Assembly (NCBI RefSeq): GCF_023715505.1
Contig: NZ_JAMBOH010000012.1
Location: forward strand, 62,001 to 126,000
Source: Neobacillus cucumis
GTDB lineage: Bacteria; Bacillota; Bacilli; Bacillales_B; DSM-18226
DNA: 64,000 bases
Direction of reading: 5' to 3'
Shown one piece after another: positions 44,378 through 52,792 of the stretch. The notes beneath the pieces are model-generated. The model was not told the origin of the DNA. It was given only the letters and a program-made list of their open reading frames with translations, and made no database searches. The position numbers were made by a program, and so were the translations under genes. The stretch's first letter is position 1; each line of letters begins with the position of its first letter.

Positions 44378-45736
44378 TTATTTTACAAAAAAGAGTAAAA
44401 GCCATAGATACAAACTGATTAAGGTAAAGACCAAGGTTGGCGGTATGACAATCAGCGTTACTTTAATGTATTCGACCCAAGTAATCTTGATTTTGCTTTT
44501 CTTTAGTATATGCATCCATATTAGGGTCGCTAAGGTTCCAATCGGTAGAATAAGGGATCCAACATCACTTCCGATTATATTTGCTAAATACACCGTTTTC
44601 ATAATTAGCGGGTCTAGTCCCATTTCAGTTAAAGCTAAGGTTGAGACCATCAAGGCAGGATGGTTGTTAAAAATGTTTGATAAAAATGCCGTGATAACAC
44701 CCATTGTTAAACTCGCATGTAAGAAGCTGTCATTGACAAGGGGTTTTAGATTTTCAATTAAAAAAGCTGTTAAACCGATATTGTGTAAGCCAAAAATAAT
44801 CACGTACATACTGAAGGCAAAGATTAAAATGTGCCATGGTATTTTTTTTAGGACATCCTTTGGATTGACTTTTAAATACATCCATCTCCAAATCAATAAA
44901 ATTAGTGATCCACAAACCGCTACTAGAGAGACCGAGATGCCGATAAAGGATGCTACAAATAGACTAATCCTAACTATTAGGACGAAGATTAACATTTTAA
45001 TCATAAGTTTCTTTTGTTGGTCAAACAGACTTTCTGAGTTTTGTTGGAGCGGATGAAATGGGCGGTTTTTTTGCAGCGGAATGGAGTATGAATGGAAGCG
45101 GATTTGGGCTGGAATATTCTTTTTGAAGACAAGGTACAGCAAATAGGATAAGAACAATAGACCGAGGACTCCTGGCACAAACATCATTTCGGTTTGCATG
45201 TAAAGGTCCATTCCAATAATTTTCAATGCAATAAGATTAACAATATTACTTACACCAATGGGGGCACTGGAGGCTGTGGCGATTAAAGCTCCGCTTAACA
45301 GAAATGGGATTTTTTGAGAATTTTTCAATTTTAAATTATTTAAAATTAAAATTAGGATCGGTGTAGTAATTAGAATACTTCCATCGTTATTAAAAAATAA
45401 CGTCATTAAAAAGCATAACAGCAAGGTGTTCCAATATAAGCGGTAACCAGACCCCTTTGATAGTTTAAGCATTAGTGCCGCGGTCCAGCTGAAAAAGCCT
45501 ATGCTCTCAAGAACAATTGCCATTACAATCGTGGCTATTATGGTAATTGCAGCCCCAGTTACCTTGGAACTGATGTCAAGCAAGTCACCTGTTGACACAC
45601 TACCGCTCAAGAAGACTAGAACAGCCCCAATCGCAGCTGGTATAGCTTCGTTCATATTTTTGGGACGGATGAAGATCATCACCATAGTTAGAATAAAAGC
45701 TGTTATAGTAACAATCACCGTCAAATGATGATACAT
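44378..45736 (-). CDS. ywrK: ArsB/NhaD-type permease (YwrK-like)
   Basis: 452 aa from the ATG at 45736 (GAAGGGAG upstream, spacing long); the open frame extends further to 45823. About 11 membrane segments. FFNNDGSILITTPILILI (NDGS/T motif), ASSAPIGVSNIVNLIALKI, IFNNHPALMVSTLAL and ANIIGSDVGSLILPIGTLATLIW are ArsB/IT-superfamily hallmarks. In B. subtilis ywrK lies beside ywrJ-cotB-cotH-cotG, and the same neighbours occur here. Arsenite export is possible but not shown; citrate or ion transport are alternatives. Confidence 0.78.
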   Translation of the reverse strand: MYHHLTVIVTITAFILTMVMIFIRPKNMNEAIPAAIGAVLVFLSGSVSTGDLLDISSKVTGAAITIIATIVMAIVLESIGFFSWTAALMLKLSKGSGYRLYWNTLLLCFLMTLFFNNDGSILITTPILILILNNLKLKNSQKIPFLLSGALIATASSAPIGVSNIVNLIALKIIGMDLYMQTEMMFVPGVLGLLFLSYLLYLVFKKNIPAQIRFHSYSIPLQKNRPFHPLQQNSESLFDQQKKLMIKMLIFVLIVRISLFVASFIGISVSLVAVCGSLILLIWRWMYLKVNPKDVLKKIPWHILIFAFSMYVIIFGLHNIGLTAFLIENLKPLVNDSFLHASLTMGVITAFLSNIFNNHPALMVSTLALTEMGLDPLIMKTVYLANIIGSDVGSLILPIGTLATLIWMHILKKSKIKITWVEYIKVTLIVIPPTLVFTLISLYLWLLLFFVK

Positions 45737-46011
45737 AAAAGTTAATTTACTCCCTTCATTTAGTTTCCTTCTGATTTTTTTCCGTTTATTCTCTTCTTGT
45801 CCCTTGCCATATAGTACGTCCAAAATGAAGGCTTGTTCTAAACGAATATCCTGTAATTATACAAATCAGCATCTATCTAGATAAATATTTTTAAACTTAA
45901 ATAGATTTTTGCCTAACAATTTTATATTTGGGCAAATAACTCTGCTTATATGATCTAGGTATTTATGTAGATTGGGTTAAATTGGGCTGCAGTTTGTTTT
46001 GAAGAACCTTA

Positions 46012-46048
46012 AAAAAATAAAACCGGCACTTGTTGAAGTACCGGCTTT
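46012..46048 (-). terminator. Terminator of the CotG-like gene
   Basis: AACCGGCACTT (46021-46031) pairs with AAGTACCGGCTT (46036-46047) with two mismatches, then TTTTATTTTTTT on the minus strand. The gap 45737-46011 holds nothing else I can identify. Confidence 0.75.
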
Positions 46049-46058
46049 ATAAATCCAA

Positions 46059-46934
46059 TTATTTCTTACCTTTAGAGCCTTTAGGACGTTTAGCGCCTTT
46101 AGAGCCTTTAGGACGTTTAGCGCCTTTAGAGCCTTTGCTGCCGGAAGAGCCTTTGCTGCCGGAAGAGCCTTTGCTGCCGGAAGAACCTTTGCTGCCGGAA
46201 GAACCTTTGCTGCCGGAAGAACCTTTGCTGCCGGAAGAACCTTTGCTGCCGGAAGAGCCTTTGCTGCCGGAAGAACCTTTGCTGCCGGAAGAACCTTTGC
46301 TGCCGGAAGAGCCTTTGCTGCCGGAAGAACCATGGCTACCTGAAGATCCGTGGCTGCCTTTAGAACCATGGCTACCTGAAGATCCGTGGCTGCCTTTAGA
46401 ACCATGGCTGCCTGAAGATCCGTGGCTGCCTGAAGATCCGTGGCTGCCTTTAGAACCATGGCTACCTGAAGATCCGTGGCTGCCTTTAGAACAATGGCTG
46501 CCTGAAGAACCCCAGCTGCCTGAAGAACCATGGCTGCCTGAAGATCCGTGGCTGCCTTTAGAACCATGGCTGCCTGAAGAACCCTTAGAGCCGCTAGAGC
46601 CTTTAGAACCGCTAGAGCCTTTAGTACCTTTAGAACCACTAGAGCCTTTAGTACCCTTAGAGCCGCTAGAGCCTTTAGAACCGCTGGAGCCTTTAGAACC
46701 TTTTGAACCGCTTGATCCTTTAGAACCGCTAGATCCTTTTGAACCACTTGAACCTTTTGAACCGCTTGAACCTTTTGAACCGCTTGAACCTTTTGAACCT
46801 TTTGTACCTTTTGTACCTTTAGGGTGTTTTGAGGGTTTTGGCCCTTTTTTAAATTCAACAGGGTTATTGATTAAAAATTCAATTACCCCGTTCTCTTGTG
46901 CTTGCGTAAGCAGATCTTCCATTACCATTTTCAT
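46059..46934 (-). CDS. CotG-like spore coat protein with SGSKGS repeats
   Basis: 291 aa, GGAG 7 nt before the ATG. Residues 1-30 (EDLLTQAQENGVIEFLINNP) resemble the N-terminal module of CotG. Residues ~38-285 are short Gly/Ser/Lys/His repeats, mostly SGSKGS, KGTKGS and SGSHGS in six-residue units, encoded by 18-bp repeats. The C-terminus is basic (KGAKRPKGSKGKK). It is divergent from cotH, the arrangement of cotG-cotH in B. subtilis, so it is the likely CotH kinase target through its many serines. A sigma-K-like promoter precedes it. Structural coat function is inferred. Confidence 0.75.
   Translation of the reverse strand: MKMVMEDLLTQAQENGVIEFLINNPVEFKKGPKPSKHPKGTKGTKGSKGSSGSKGSSGSKGSSGSKGSSGSKGSSGSKGSKGSSGSKGSSGSKGTKGSSGSKGTKGSSGSKGSSGSKGSSGSHGSKGSHGSSGSHGSSGSWGSSGSHCSKGSHGSSGSHGSKGSHGSSGSHGSSGSHGSKGSHGSSGSHGSKGSHGSSGSHGSSGSKGSSGSKGSSGSKGSSGSKGSSGSKGSSGSKGSSGSKGSSGSKGSSGSKGSSGSKGSSGSKGSKGAKRPKGSKGAKRPKGSKGKK
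46130..46800. repeat. 18-bp tandem repeats inside the CotG-like gene
   Basis: Units such as TTGCTGCCGGAAGAGCCT recur about 30 times with phase-preserving variants. They create long false ORFs in the other frames. Confidence 0.9.
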
Positions 46935-46976
46935 TTAAACACTCCACCACTTTCCAATATATTTATACTTCAATGA

Positions 46977-47004
46977 TAATTTATGGGAGAAAGTGTGAAA
47001 GTGT
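46977..47004 (-). promoter_or_regulatory. Sigma-K-like promoter of the CotG-like gene
   Basis: On the minus strand ACA (47004-47002), 16-nt spacer, CATAAATTA (46985-46977). Confidence 0.55.
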
Positions 47005-47055
47005 CATAGACAAAAGTTTATTTTTTTTAAAAAAACCAAGTAGCCCATAAACTGC

Positions 47056-47083
47056 ACCATTGCTATAGTCAGAGCATAGTATT
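47056..47083 (+). promoter_or_regulatory. Sigma-K-like promoter of cotH
   Basis: ACC (47056-47058), 16-nt spacer, CATAGTATT (47075-47083): one mismatch to CATANNNTA. Confidence 0.45.
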
Positions 47084-47116
47084 CTAAAAAATATGTATTT
47101 AATAGGGGTTTTTAGA

Positions 47117-48205
47117 TTGCAAAAATATGAAATTTTTATCAATCCCAAGACGTTAAACCAGCTCAATAAAGATATCTGGATGGATGAACATGTTCAGGCA
47201 GTCCTCAAAATAGGAAACAATCAATATTCAATCGGCTTGGCATATCGTGGTAATGTGATCCGAAAGAAGAAAAAGAAATCCTATAACATTATTTTTCAAA
47301 AACCCTTTACCGTTAATGGCGCTCATGAAATCCATTTAAACGCAGAGTACAATGATATCTCACTTAGTCGTAACAAGCTTTCATTTGATTTCTTTGATAC
47401 AATTGGTGTCATTTCCCCCCACTCCAAGCATGTTCTTCTCTATATAAATGGTTTTTGTAAAGGTATTTATTTAGAAATCGAATCTTTCGATCAATTTCTT
47501 TTACAAAAAAGAAATTTACCAATGGGACCCATAATTTATGCAACTAACTATTACGCAAATTTCTCCCTTCTATCACCAAAAAAGAAATTAAAAACGGATT
47601 TACTCGAAGGATATACCCTTAAATATGGTGATGAGGATGAATTGTCGTATTTAGAAGATTTAATCACAAAAACTAACACACTTAAAAATGAGGAGTTTGA
47701 AGAAGAAATAACAAAGGTGCTAAATGTGGACCAGTATCTAACATGGTTAGCGGGAGTTGTTTGTACCCAAAATTTTGATGGCTTTATCCATAATTATGCA
47801 CTCTACCGAAATAGTGAAACCAACACTTTTGAAATAACTCCTTGGGATTATGATGGGACTTGGGGCAGAGATCTGCACGGGAAACGGCTTGATCATGACT
47901 TTGTACCTATAACTGGGTATAACACCTTGACCGGCAGACTACTTCACGTTCCTGATTTTAAAAAGAAATACTGTGAGATTCTTTCCTACATTTTAGAAAG
48001 CCAATTTACGGTTGAAACCCAAATAGGAATTATTGAAGGACTCTTTGAAACACTGAAGCCTCATATACAATTGGACCCTTATATTAAAAGAAAAGGCTAT
48101 AGTCTTGATTCGGAAAAGGACGTTATCGTTAATTTCATTGAAAAACGAAATAGCTACTTAAAGCAGCAACTAATTAAACTACAGGACGACAAAGTATATG
48201 GTTGA
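47117..48205 (+). CDS. cotH: CotH spore coat protein kinase
   Basis: 362 aa from the TTG at 47117, supported by AGGGG 8 nt upstream and by the length, which equals B. subtilis CotH. The atypical kinase fold has the catalytic Asp221 in QNFDGFIHNYALY and metal-binding Asp244 in ITPWDYDGTWGRD; their 23-residue spacing equals that of Asp228 and Asp251 in B. subtilis CotH. The nucleotide-side region is GLAYRGNVIRKKKKKSYNI. CotH phosphorylates serines of CotG and CotB during coat assembly in the mother cell. CotG- and CotB-like genes flank it. Confidence 0.92.
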   Translation: MQKYEIFINPKTLNQLNKDIWMDEHVQAVLKIGNNQYSIGLAYRGNVIRKKKKKSYNIIFQKPFTVNGAHEIHLNAEYNDISLSRNKLSFDFFDTIGVISPHSKHVLLYINGFCKGIYLEIESFDQFLLQKRNLPMGPIIYATNYYANFSLLSPKKKLKTDLLEGYTLKYGDEDELSYLEDLITKTNTLKNEEFEEEITKVLNVDQYLTWLAGVVCTQNFDGFIHNYALYRNSETNTFEITPWDYDGTWGRDLHGKRLDHDFVPITGYNTLTGRLLHVPDFKKKYCEILSYILESQFTVETQIGIIEGLFETLKPHIQLDPYIKRKGYSLDSEKDVIVNFIEKRNSYLKQQLIKLQDDKVYG

Positions 48206-48224
48206 ATATCATATACTTTTTTTT
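48193..48224 (+). terminator. Terminator of cotH
   Basis: AGTATATG (48193-48200) pairs with CATATACT (48210-48217), then TTTTTTT. The 5' arm includes the last cotH codons. Confidence 0.7.
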
Positions 48225-48268
48225 GCCTATTTTTTGCAAAAAACACGAAAAAGGGCCTCTTTATTAGT

Positions 48269-48296
48269 ACAACATCATCCCGTGATACATATAGAT
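48269..48296 (+). promoter_or_regulatory. Sigma-K-like promoter of the first CotB-like gene
   Basis: ACA (48269-48271), 16-nt spacer, CATATAGAT (48288-48296): one mismatch at the end of the -10. Confidence 0.4.
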
Positions 48297-48337
48297 GCAG
48301 TGTAAATGTTTATTTAATAAAGGAGGAAAAAACTTTT

Positions 48338-48853
48338 ATGGATAGAGAACTTATGAACATGCATGTTGGTAAAACAATTAGGGTAGATCGTGGCGGTCCG
48401 GAGTCTAGAATCGGGAAATTACTTGCGGTATTTGAAGACTTCTTTGTACTCTTAACAGAAAAAGACGGCGTCGTTTACTACAAAACGAACCATGTCAGGA
48501 GTATCACAGAAAGTTCTAAAGATGCTATGAAATTGGGCTTGAAAATTCCTGAAAAATTAGATTTTAAGACTGCAGAAAATTTTCATAAACTTTTAGAGAG
48601 TATTAGATTTCAATGGGTAAAAATTAACCGCGATGGTGGTCCAGAGTCTTTAGAGGGTGTACTTAGTGATTCTAACAAACACTATGCCTCCCTCATCGTG
48701 AATGAAGAAGTGGTTCGTTTTTCATTAAAGCACATTCGAAATATTAGTTACGGCTTAATGGTGGATAAATCAGCAAACGATGATGAGGAGGAATCAAGTT
48801 CCAGCTCATCCAGCAGCAGCCACAATTCCGATAACAACGAAGATAACGATTAA
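48338..48853 (+). CDS. cotB: CotB-like spore coat protein with short Ser tail
   Basis: 171 aa, AAAGGAGG before the ATG. Two Sm-like beta repeats, each opened by the CotB motif GGPES: RVDRGGPESRIGKLLAV at ~15-31 and KINRDGGPESLEGVLSD at ~95-111, each closing with YKTNHVRSITE or FSLKHIRNIS. The tail (~145-171) is EEESSSSSSSSSHNSDN, a candidate CotH phosphorylation tract, but much shorter than the SKR region of B. subtilis CotB. It is separated from the next CotB-like gene by a hairpin. Confidence 0.82.
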   Translation: MDRELMNMHVGKTIRVDRGGPESRIGKLLAVFEDFFVLLTEKDGVVYYKTNHVRSITESSKDAMKLGLKIPEKLDFKTAENFHKLLESIRFQWVKINRDGGPESLEGVLSDSNKHYASLIVNEEVVRFSLKHIRNISYGLMVDKSANDDEEESSSSSSSSSHNSDNNEDND

Positions 48854-48860
48854 CCATTAC

Positions 48861-48885
48861 GTCGCTTCTCCAAAAGAGAAGCGAC
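48861..48885 (+). other. Intergenic hairpin between CotB-like genes
   Basis: GTCGCTTCTC (48861-48870) pairs with GAGAAGCGAC (48876-48885), 5-nt loop, no T-run. It may be an mRNA processing or stability element. Confidence 0.55.
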
Positions 48886-48911
48886 CCATTATCTCTTAAG
48901 GAGGATGAAAC

Positions 48912-50210
48912 ATGGGGTTAGAAAAATTTTCAGCCGCATTGGATTTACTAAAAGGGTTTCAGGTAAATCTTTATGTGGGTGAAGACATATTTAAAGGAAA
49001 ATTGATTGGCGTAGAAACAGACCATGTGGTACTAGAAACTGAAAAGAAATATATTTTTTATTATAACATTGATAAAATTCAAGCGATTACTAAGAATACA
49101 AAGCAATTTCAGCCGGAGAAAGCAACTGTAGAATTCCAAAAAACACAAAGCTTAATGGAGCTTTTACACTCCTTCCAATATTCTTGGGTAACGATCTTGA
49201 GTATTAATAAACAAAGCTTTTACGGTGTACTAAGTGAGATTGATGAAGATTTTGTTACGTTAATTAATGGCGAAGAGCGAATCTTAATCAAAGTCACACA
49301 TATTTCCAATATTTTAAAAGGTTTTATAAAAGAAAAACTAATGAAAAAAGAACAGAAAAAAACAGAAAGTAAAAATGAGAATAAGAATCAGAACAAAGAA
49401 ACAAAAGAGTCTAACGAAACAAAGAATTCCAAAGAAACAAAAGAGTCTAACGAAACAAAGAATTCTAAAGAAACAAAGGAGTCTAACGAAACAAAGAATT
49501 CTAAAGAGACAAAACAAACGAATGAATCAAAAAAGAAAGACGACGATGGTAGCTCTGGTAAAGCACCAAAGGAATATACAGCAGAGACAATTAAGAATAC
49601 TACGGGTAAGAGTACTACTAGTGAAAAGAAATCTAAATCCACATCAAACAAACAAACTGAAGTTGAAGCCACAGATGTTATGGAGCCAAACTACATGAAG
49701 GTTTGGTCTAATCCGATCAAAACAGAACCAGTTATAAAGGATGACCAATCTTCAAAAGTAAAAATGCAGTCTGATGAGTTTGAACCAATTCAAGTATTTA
49801 ATAAAGAGATGAAAAAACAAAAAAATGAAACGATTCCAACTGAGAATAAAAAAGACGAATCGACGGGTTCTAAATCCAATGATATAAAATCGAATAAAAA
49901 CACAGAAAAGACTAGCAGGCAGACATCCGCGGTATCTTCATCATCTTCATCTAAAAAAGAGATGAAAAACGAAAAACCTCAAGAAACCATAACAGTCTCA
50001 AAGCCTGTTGTCACACAATATGCTGCACCTAAGAAATCAGAAACTACCTCAAATGAGCAAGTCAATAACGATACTAAAAATGTATGGAAACAAAAAGACC
50101 AAGAAACTAGAGCCTTCCGCTTTACCGGTGAACCCGTTCCCCGTAATCAAGAAAGAACTTTCCCGTTTGCTGGATGGCCAAGGAGCAACCAACGAAGCTT
50201 TAGGTTTTAA
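48912..50210 (+). CDS. CotB-related coat protein with Lys/Ser/Thr/Glu-rich repeat region
   Basis: 432 aa, AAGGAGG before the ATG. Residues ~1-140 have two Sm-like repeats as in CotB (NLYVGEDIFKGKLIGVETDH, WVTILSINKQSFYGVLSEID) but without GGPES. Residues ~145-400 are disordered and Lys/Glu/Ser/Thr/Asn-rich, including three copies of ETKESNETKNSK from a 36-bp tandem repeat (49399-49506), and SSSSSSKK. The C-terminus is Arg/Phe-rich (AFRFTGEPVPRNQ, RSNQRSFRF). It is a probable second CotH substrate in the same cluster. Confidence 0.72.
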   Translation: MGLEKFSAALDLLKGFQVNLYVGEDIFKGKLIGVETDHVVLETEKKYIFYYNIDKIQAITKNTKQFQPEKATVEFQKTQSLMELLHSFQYSWVTILSINKQSFYGVLSEIDEDFVTLINGEERILIKVTHISNILKGFIKEKLMKKEQKKTESKNENKNQNKETKESNETKNSKETKESNETKNSKETKESNETKNSKETKQTNESKKKDDDGSSGKAPKEYTAETIKNTTGKSTTSEKKSKSTSNKQTEVEATDVMEPNYMKVWSNPIKTEPVIKDDQSSKVKMQSDEFEPIQVFNKEMKKQKNETIPTENKKDESTGSKSNDIKSNKNTEKTSRQTSAVSSSSSSKKEMKNEKPQETITVSKPVVTQYAAPKKSETTSNEQVNNDTKNVWKQKDQETRAFRFTGEPVPRNQERTFPFAGWPRSNQRSFRF

Positions 50211-50322
50211 TACCGCAATTTTCACAATGAAGAATACTCTATTGTTCTATCAAACAAAGCATTTTAACGGCAGCCATGTCCCCTTACAAATATGAGCCGG
50301 GCAAATCGGATTAATTATTTAG

Positions 50323-51072
50323 ATGCATAAAGAAACGAAACGATCATTTCAGCCCCTCTCTATTTGTGAATGGAAATACTTAGGAAAGGATGTGAGTAAG
50401 TCCGTGAAATTGAAAGAAAATATCGGCAAATATATTAAACTTGAAATATCCGGTAAGAAATATATATATGGGCTTTTAGTGGATATCGGAAGTGATTTAT
50501 GGGTTATATTTAATGGAACTGACTATCTTTATATTCCAACTATTCATATTCAAAATTGGCAGTTCATGAAACAATATGAAATTGATGAAATCACCTTTAA
50601 TGACGAACCAACACCCATTTATAATCATAATGAAGAGATCTCGTTACGGAAAACCCTTACGGCAGCAAAAGGAATTTTTACAGAAATCTATGTCACGAGT
50701 AACCAAGCCTTACATGGTTATATCATTAGTATCATGAATAATTATTTTGTCTTCTACTCGCCGATATACAAAACCATGTTTATCTCGTTAAACCATTTAA
50801 AATGGTTAATCCCGTATACCAACAATCAACGTCCTTATGGATTAAGCAACGCCAGCCTTCCAGTAAGTCCAAGCAACCTAACGTTTGCCAGGTCCTTTGA
50901 AGTTCAAATTGAAAAATTACTTGGAGAATTAATCGTGTTTAATATCGGGGAGAATGAAAATGTGATCGGCAAGATTCAATCCATTAAGAATAATTTTGTT
51001 GAATTGATTAGTGCTAAAGAAGACCCAATCTATATCAACTTCCAGCATATCAAAACAATTCATATGACGTAG
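50323..51072 (+). CDS. ywrJ: YwrJ/CotB-related coat protein
   Basis: 249 aa. Three Sm-like segments, each a ~60-aa beta unit: NIGKYIKLEISGKKYIYGLL, GIFTEIYVTSNQALHGYI and LLGELIVFNIGENENVIGKI, each ending in a HIQ/HLK/HIKT strand as in CotB N-terminal repeats. No Ser-rich tail. Position after the CotB-like genes matches B. subtilis ywrJ. The first ATG at 50323 lacks a clear ribosome site; a later GTG near 50404 preceded by AAAGGATGTGAG is possible. The symbol is by position and family only. Confidence 0.65.
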   Translation: MHKETKRSFQPLSICEWKYLGKDVSKSVKLKENIGKYIKLEISGKKYIYGLLVDIGSDLWVIFNGTDYLYIPTIHIQNWQFMKQYEIDEITFNDEPTPIYNHNEEISLRKTLTAAKGIFTEIYVTSNQALHGYIISIMNNYFVFYSPIYKTMFISLNHLKWLIPYTNNQRPYGLSNASLPVSPSNLTFARSFEVQIEKLLGELIVFNIGENENVIGKIQSIKNNFVELISAKEDPIYINFQHIKTIHMT

Positions 51073-51121
51073 TTAGGTTTTTTTTAAGCTAATTTTAAAC
51101 AAGCTTTTGGGATAAATCAAA

Positions 51122-51151
51122 AAAGAGTGTCATGTGACACTCTTTAAATTT
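51122..51151 (+). terminator. Terminator of the coat cluster
   Basis: AAAGAGTGTCA (51122-51132) pairs with TGACACTCTTT (51135-51145), then AAATTT. Confidence 0.75.
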
Positions 51152-51306
51152 GTACATAAATTGGTGGTGTCAGGCGCCATTCGTGGACATTGTCCTTTCA
51201 GGAAGTACAATCTAACCCAATTATCATTGCTGCTTACATTATCCTTTCTGGTTATTGTGATTAGTTGCTGGTATGCTAGACATATCTAGATAAAGTTGGT
51301 GTGTTA

Positions 51307-51699
51307 ATGGAACGTATAATCTTATTTGACGGCGAATGTAATCTCTGCAATAGCAGCGTTCAATTTATTTTGAAAAGAGACCGTAAAGGAATCTTTACAT
51401 TTACTTCTCTTCAAGGAAAGACCGGTCAAGAGATTTTGATAAAACATGGCTTAGAGTTGAGCGTTAACAGTTTTGTTTTAATGGAAGGAGATAAATTGTA
51501 CCTAAAATCAGAGGCCGCTTTACGTGTCTGTAAGCAGTTGACTGGCTTTTGGCCTCTGTTCACGTTTCTATTAGTTGTCCCATCCTTTGTTCGGGATTTT
51601 TTCTATAATCTCGTGGCAGCTAACCGATATAAATGGTTTGGAAAAAGAGAAACTTGTCTGCTCCCTTCACCTGAGTGGAAAAGCAGATTTTTAGAGTGA
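51307..51699 (+). CDS. yuxK: DCC family thiol-disulfide oxidoreductase (YuxK-like)
   Basis: 130 aa. DUF393 signature LFDGECNLCNSSVQFILKRD with Cys-x-x-Cys, and the closing RYKWFGKRETCLLP that names the family (DxxCxxC). The fold is thioredoxin-like with a membrane-leaning helix (TFLLVVPSFVRDFFY). The ATG at 51307 is preferred; the GTG at 51301 is in frame. Single gene. Redox role inferred from the motif. Confidence 0.82.
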   Translation: MERIILFDGECNLCNSSVQFILKRDRKGIFTFTSLQGKTGQEILIKHGLELSVNSFVLMEGDKLYLKSEAALRVCKQLTGFWPLFTFLLVVPSFVRDFFYNLVAANRYKWFGKRETCLLPSPEWKSRFLE

Positions 51700-51802
51700 A
51701 AGATTTAAAAGACGTAAACGGAAACCGGATACTTTCTTTTTAAAGTTTTGATTAAAAATACTAAAAATTAAACCTTTCCCGTAACTACTTATAAAATTCA
51801 AA

Positions 51803-52357
51803 TTATCGTTGAAAGGACTCTTTATGGAATTGTCCAATATAGGTAAAAAGGATTTTCCCATCGGTTGATAATTTCGTATCCGGCCTTAGTTTTTTATACA
51901 TTGCCTGATAGGGCTCAGGCACCCAGATATATTGATGAATATATTCAGTTAAGACAAAACCGCTTCTTTTCCAGAATGCAGCCCGGGCCTGATTTTCGGG
52001 TGTTTCTTCGGCTTCGACTTCAATGATAAGGCTATTATAATGTTCAGACGTCATTGCCCAATCCTCTATGTATTTCAATAGGTGTGTACCAAAACTCTGT
52101 CCTCTCAGCTCTTCCTTCACTGCAAAATAATCGATAAGCAACGAATTTGCTTCTTTCAATTTACCAGTTAAAGACATCGCAGCAACTCGACCATCATCAA
52201 GTCCGATATGTAAAAAACAAAGCTGTTTTCGAAACATATTGCGGATTATTTTTTCGGGCTTTGCCCCTTTTTCAGCAAATGCCTCATTATAAATTGGCCT
52301 GACACTGTCCCATAAATGATCATCCCACTGATCAAACGTCAAAAATTCCAATTTCAT
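51803..52357 (-). CDS. GNAT family acetyltransferase
   Basis: 184 aa. Acetyl-CoA motif A is LIDYFAVKEELRGQSFGTHL (R/Q-x-x-G-x-G/A type). Motif B is ARAAFWKRSGFVLTEYIHQYI. The N-terminal half has YNEAFAEKGAKPEKIIRNMF. Substrate unknown. It lies downstream of the candidate small RNA terminator on the same strand, so read-through could regulate it. Confidence 0.82.
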   Translation of the reverse strand: MKLEFLTFDQWDDHLWDSVRPIYNEAFAEKGAKPEKIIRNMFRKQLCFLHIGLDDGRVAAMSLTGKLKEANSLLIDYFAVKEELRGQSFGTHLLKYIEDWAMTSEHYNSLIIEVEAEETPENQARAAFWKRSGFVLTEYIHQYIWVPEPYQAMYKKLRPDTKLSTDGKILFTYIGQFHKESFQR

Positions 52358-52430
52358 GTTCCCTCACTTTTTTAAAAGGACATTATTTAAACTTATTTTA
52401 TCAAATTCTGCACTTGGTATGCCAAAAAGC

Positions 52431-52533
52431 AAAAAAGGAACCTTTGAAATAGATTCAAAGGTTCAAACAGAGAACTTAGTGGTCTAGGCTAAGCTCTCAC
52501 AATTAGGAGGTCTAAACTCAGAAGAATTTAAAC
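52431..52533 (-). ncRNA. Candidate small RNA or leader with strong promoter and terminator
   Basis: A ~103-nt minus-strand transcript is predicted: promoter 52568-52540, no ORF, and terminator GAACCTTTGAA (52464-52454) paired with TTCAAAGGTTC (52448-52438), then TTTTTT. In the middle, GAGAGCTTAG/CTAAGTTCTC (52498-52470) makes a 10-bp stem with one G-U. Between promoter and stem lies single-stranded CCTCC (52510-52506), which could pair with ribosome sites. No known family recognised. It could instead be the attenuated leader of the acetyltransferase gene. Confidence 0.55.
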
Positions 52534-52539
52534 AAGTTC

Positions 52540-52568
52540 ATTTTACCATTTTCGGAATCTTCTATCAA
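52540..52568 (-). promoter_or_regulatory. Sigma-A promoter of the candidate small RNA
   Basis: On the minus strand TTGATA (52568-52563), 17-nt spacer, TAAAAT (52545-52540). Confidence 0.65.
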
Positions 52569-52763
52569 TAATTTATTACTGTAAAGTAGAAAAGTAATTC
52601 GAAAGGCTTATTCCAAAATAATAAATTAGTCCTCCCTCTTTCTTGTCCGCTGTATCCAATAACTGTATTTAATTATGTTTAGATATAATAAACCCCATAA
52701 TAATAGTGAATTTGCTCTTTTTGACAGCTGAAAAACTATTTTAAAAAACTTAAAATTTACTTG

Positions 52764-52792
52764 TTGACATACATGTATATACAAGTTAAAAT
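52764..52792 (+). promoter_or_regulatory. Sigma-A promoter of the tre operon with operator 1 in the spacer
   Basis: TTGACA (52764-52769), 17-nt spacer, TAAAAT (52787-52792). The spacer holds CATGTATATACAAG (52772-52785), a TreR-type operator. Confidence 0.8.

Noticed and set aside
46130..46800. Regular short repeats resembling a CRISPR array
   Set aside because: No spacers; repeats are in-frame coding units of a low-complexity protein.
46030..46938. Long plus-strand ORF rich in LPEEP and a second minus-strand frame rich in VLKA, both over the CotG-like gene
   Set aside because: They are frame shadows of the 18-bp repeats; only the minus frame starting at 46934 has a ribosome site, a promoter and a CotG-type N-terminus.
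52431..52533. T-box or known riboswitch before the GNAT gene
   Set aside because: No T-box sequence or known aptamer core could be read; kept as an unclassified RNA.
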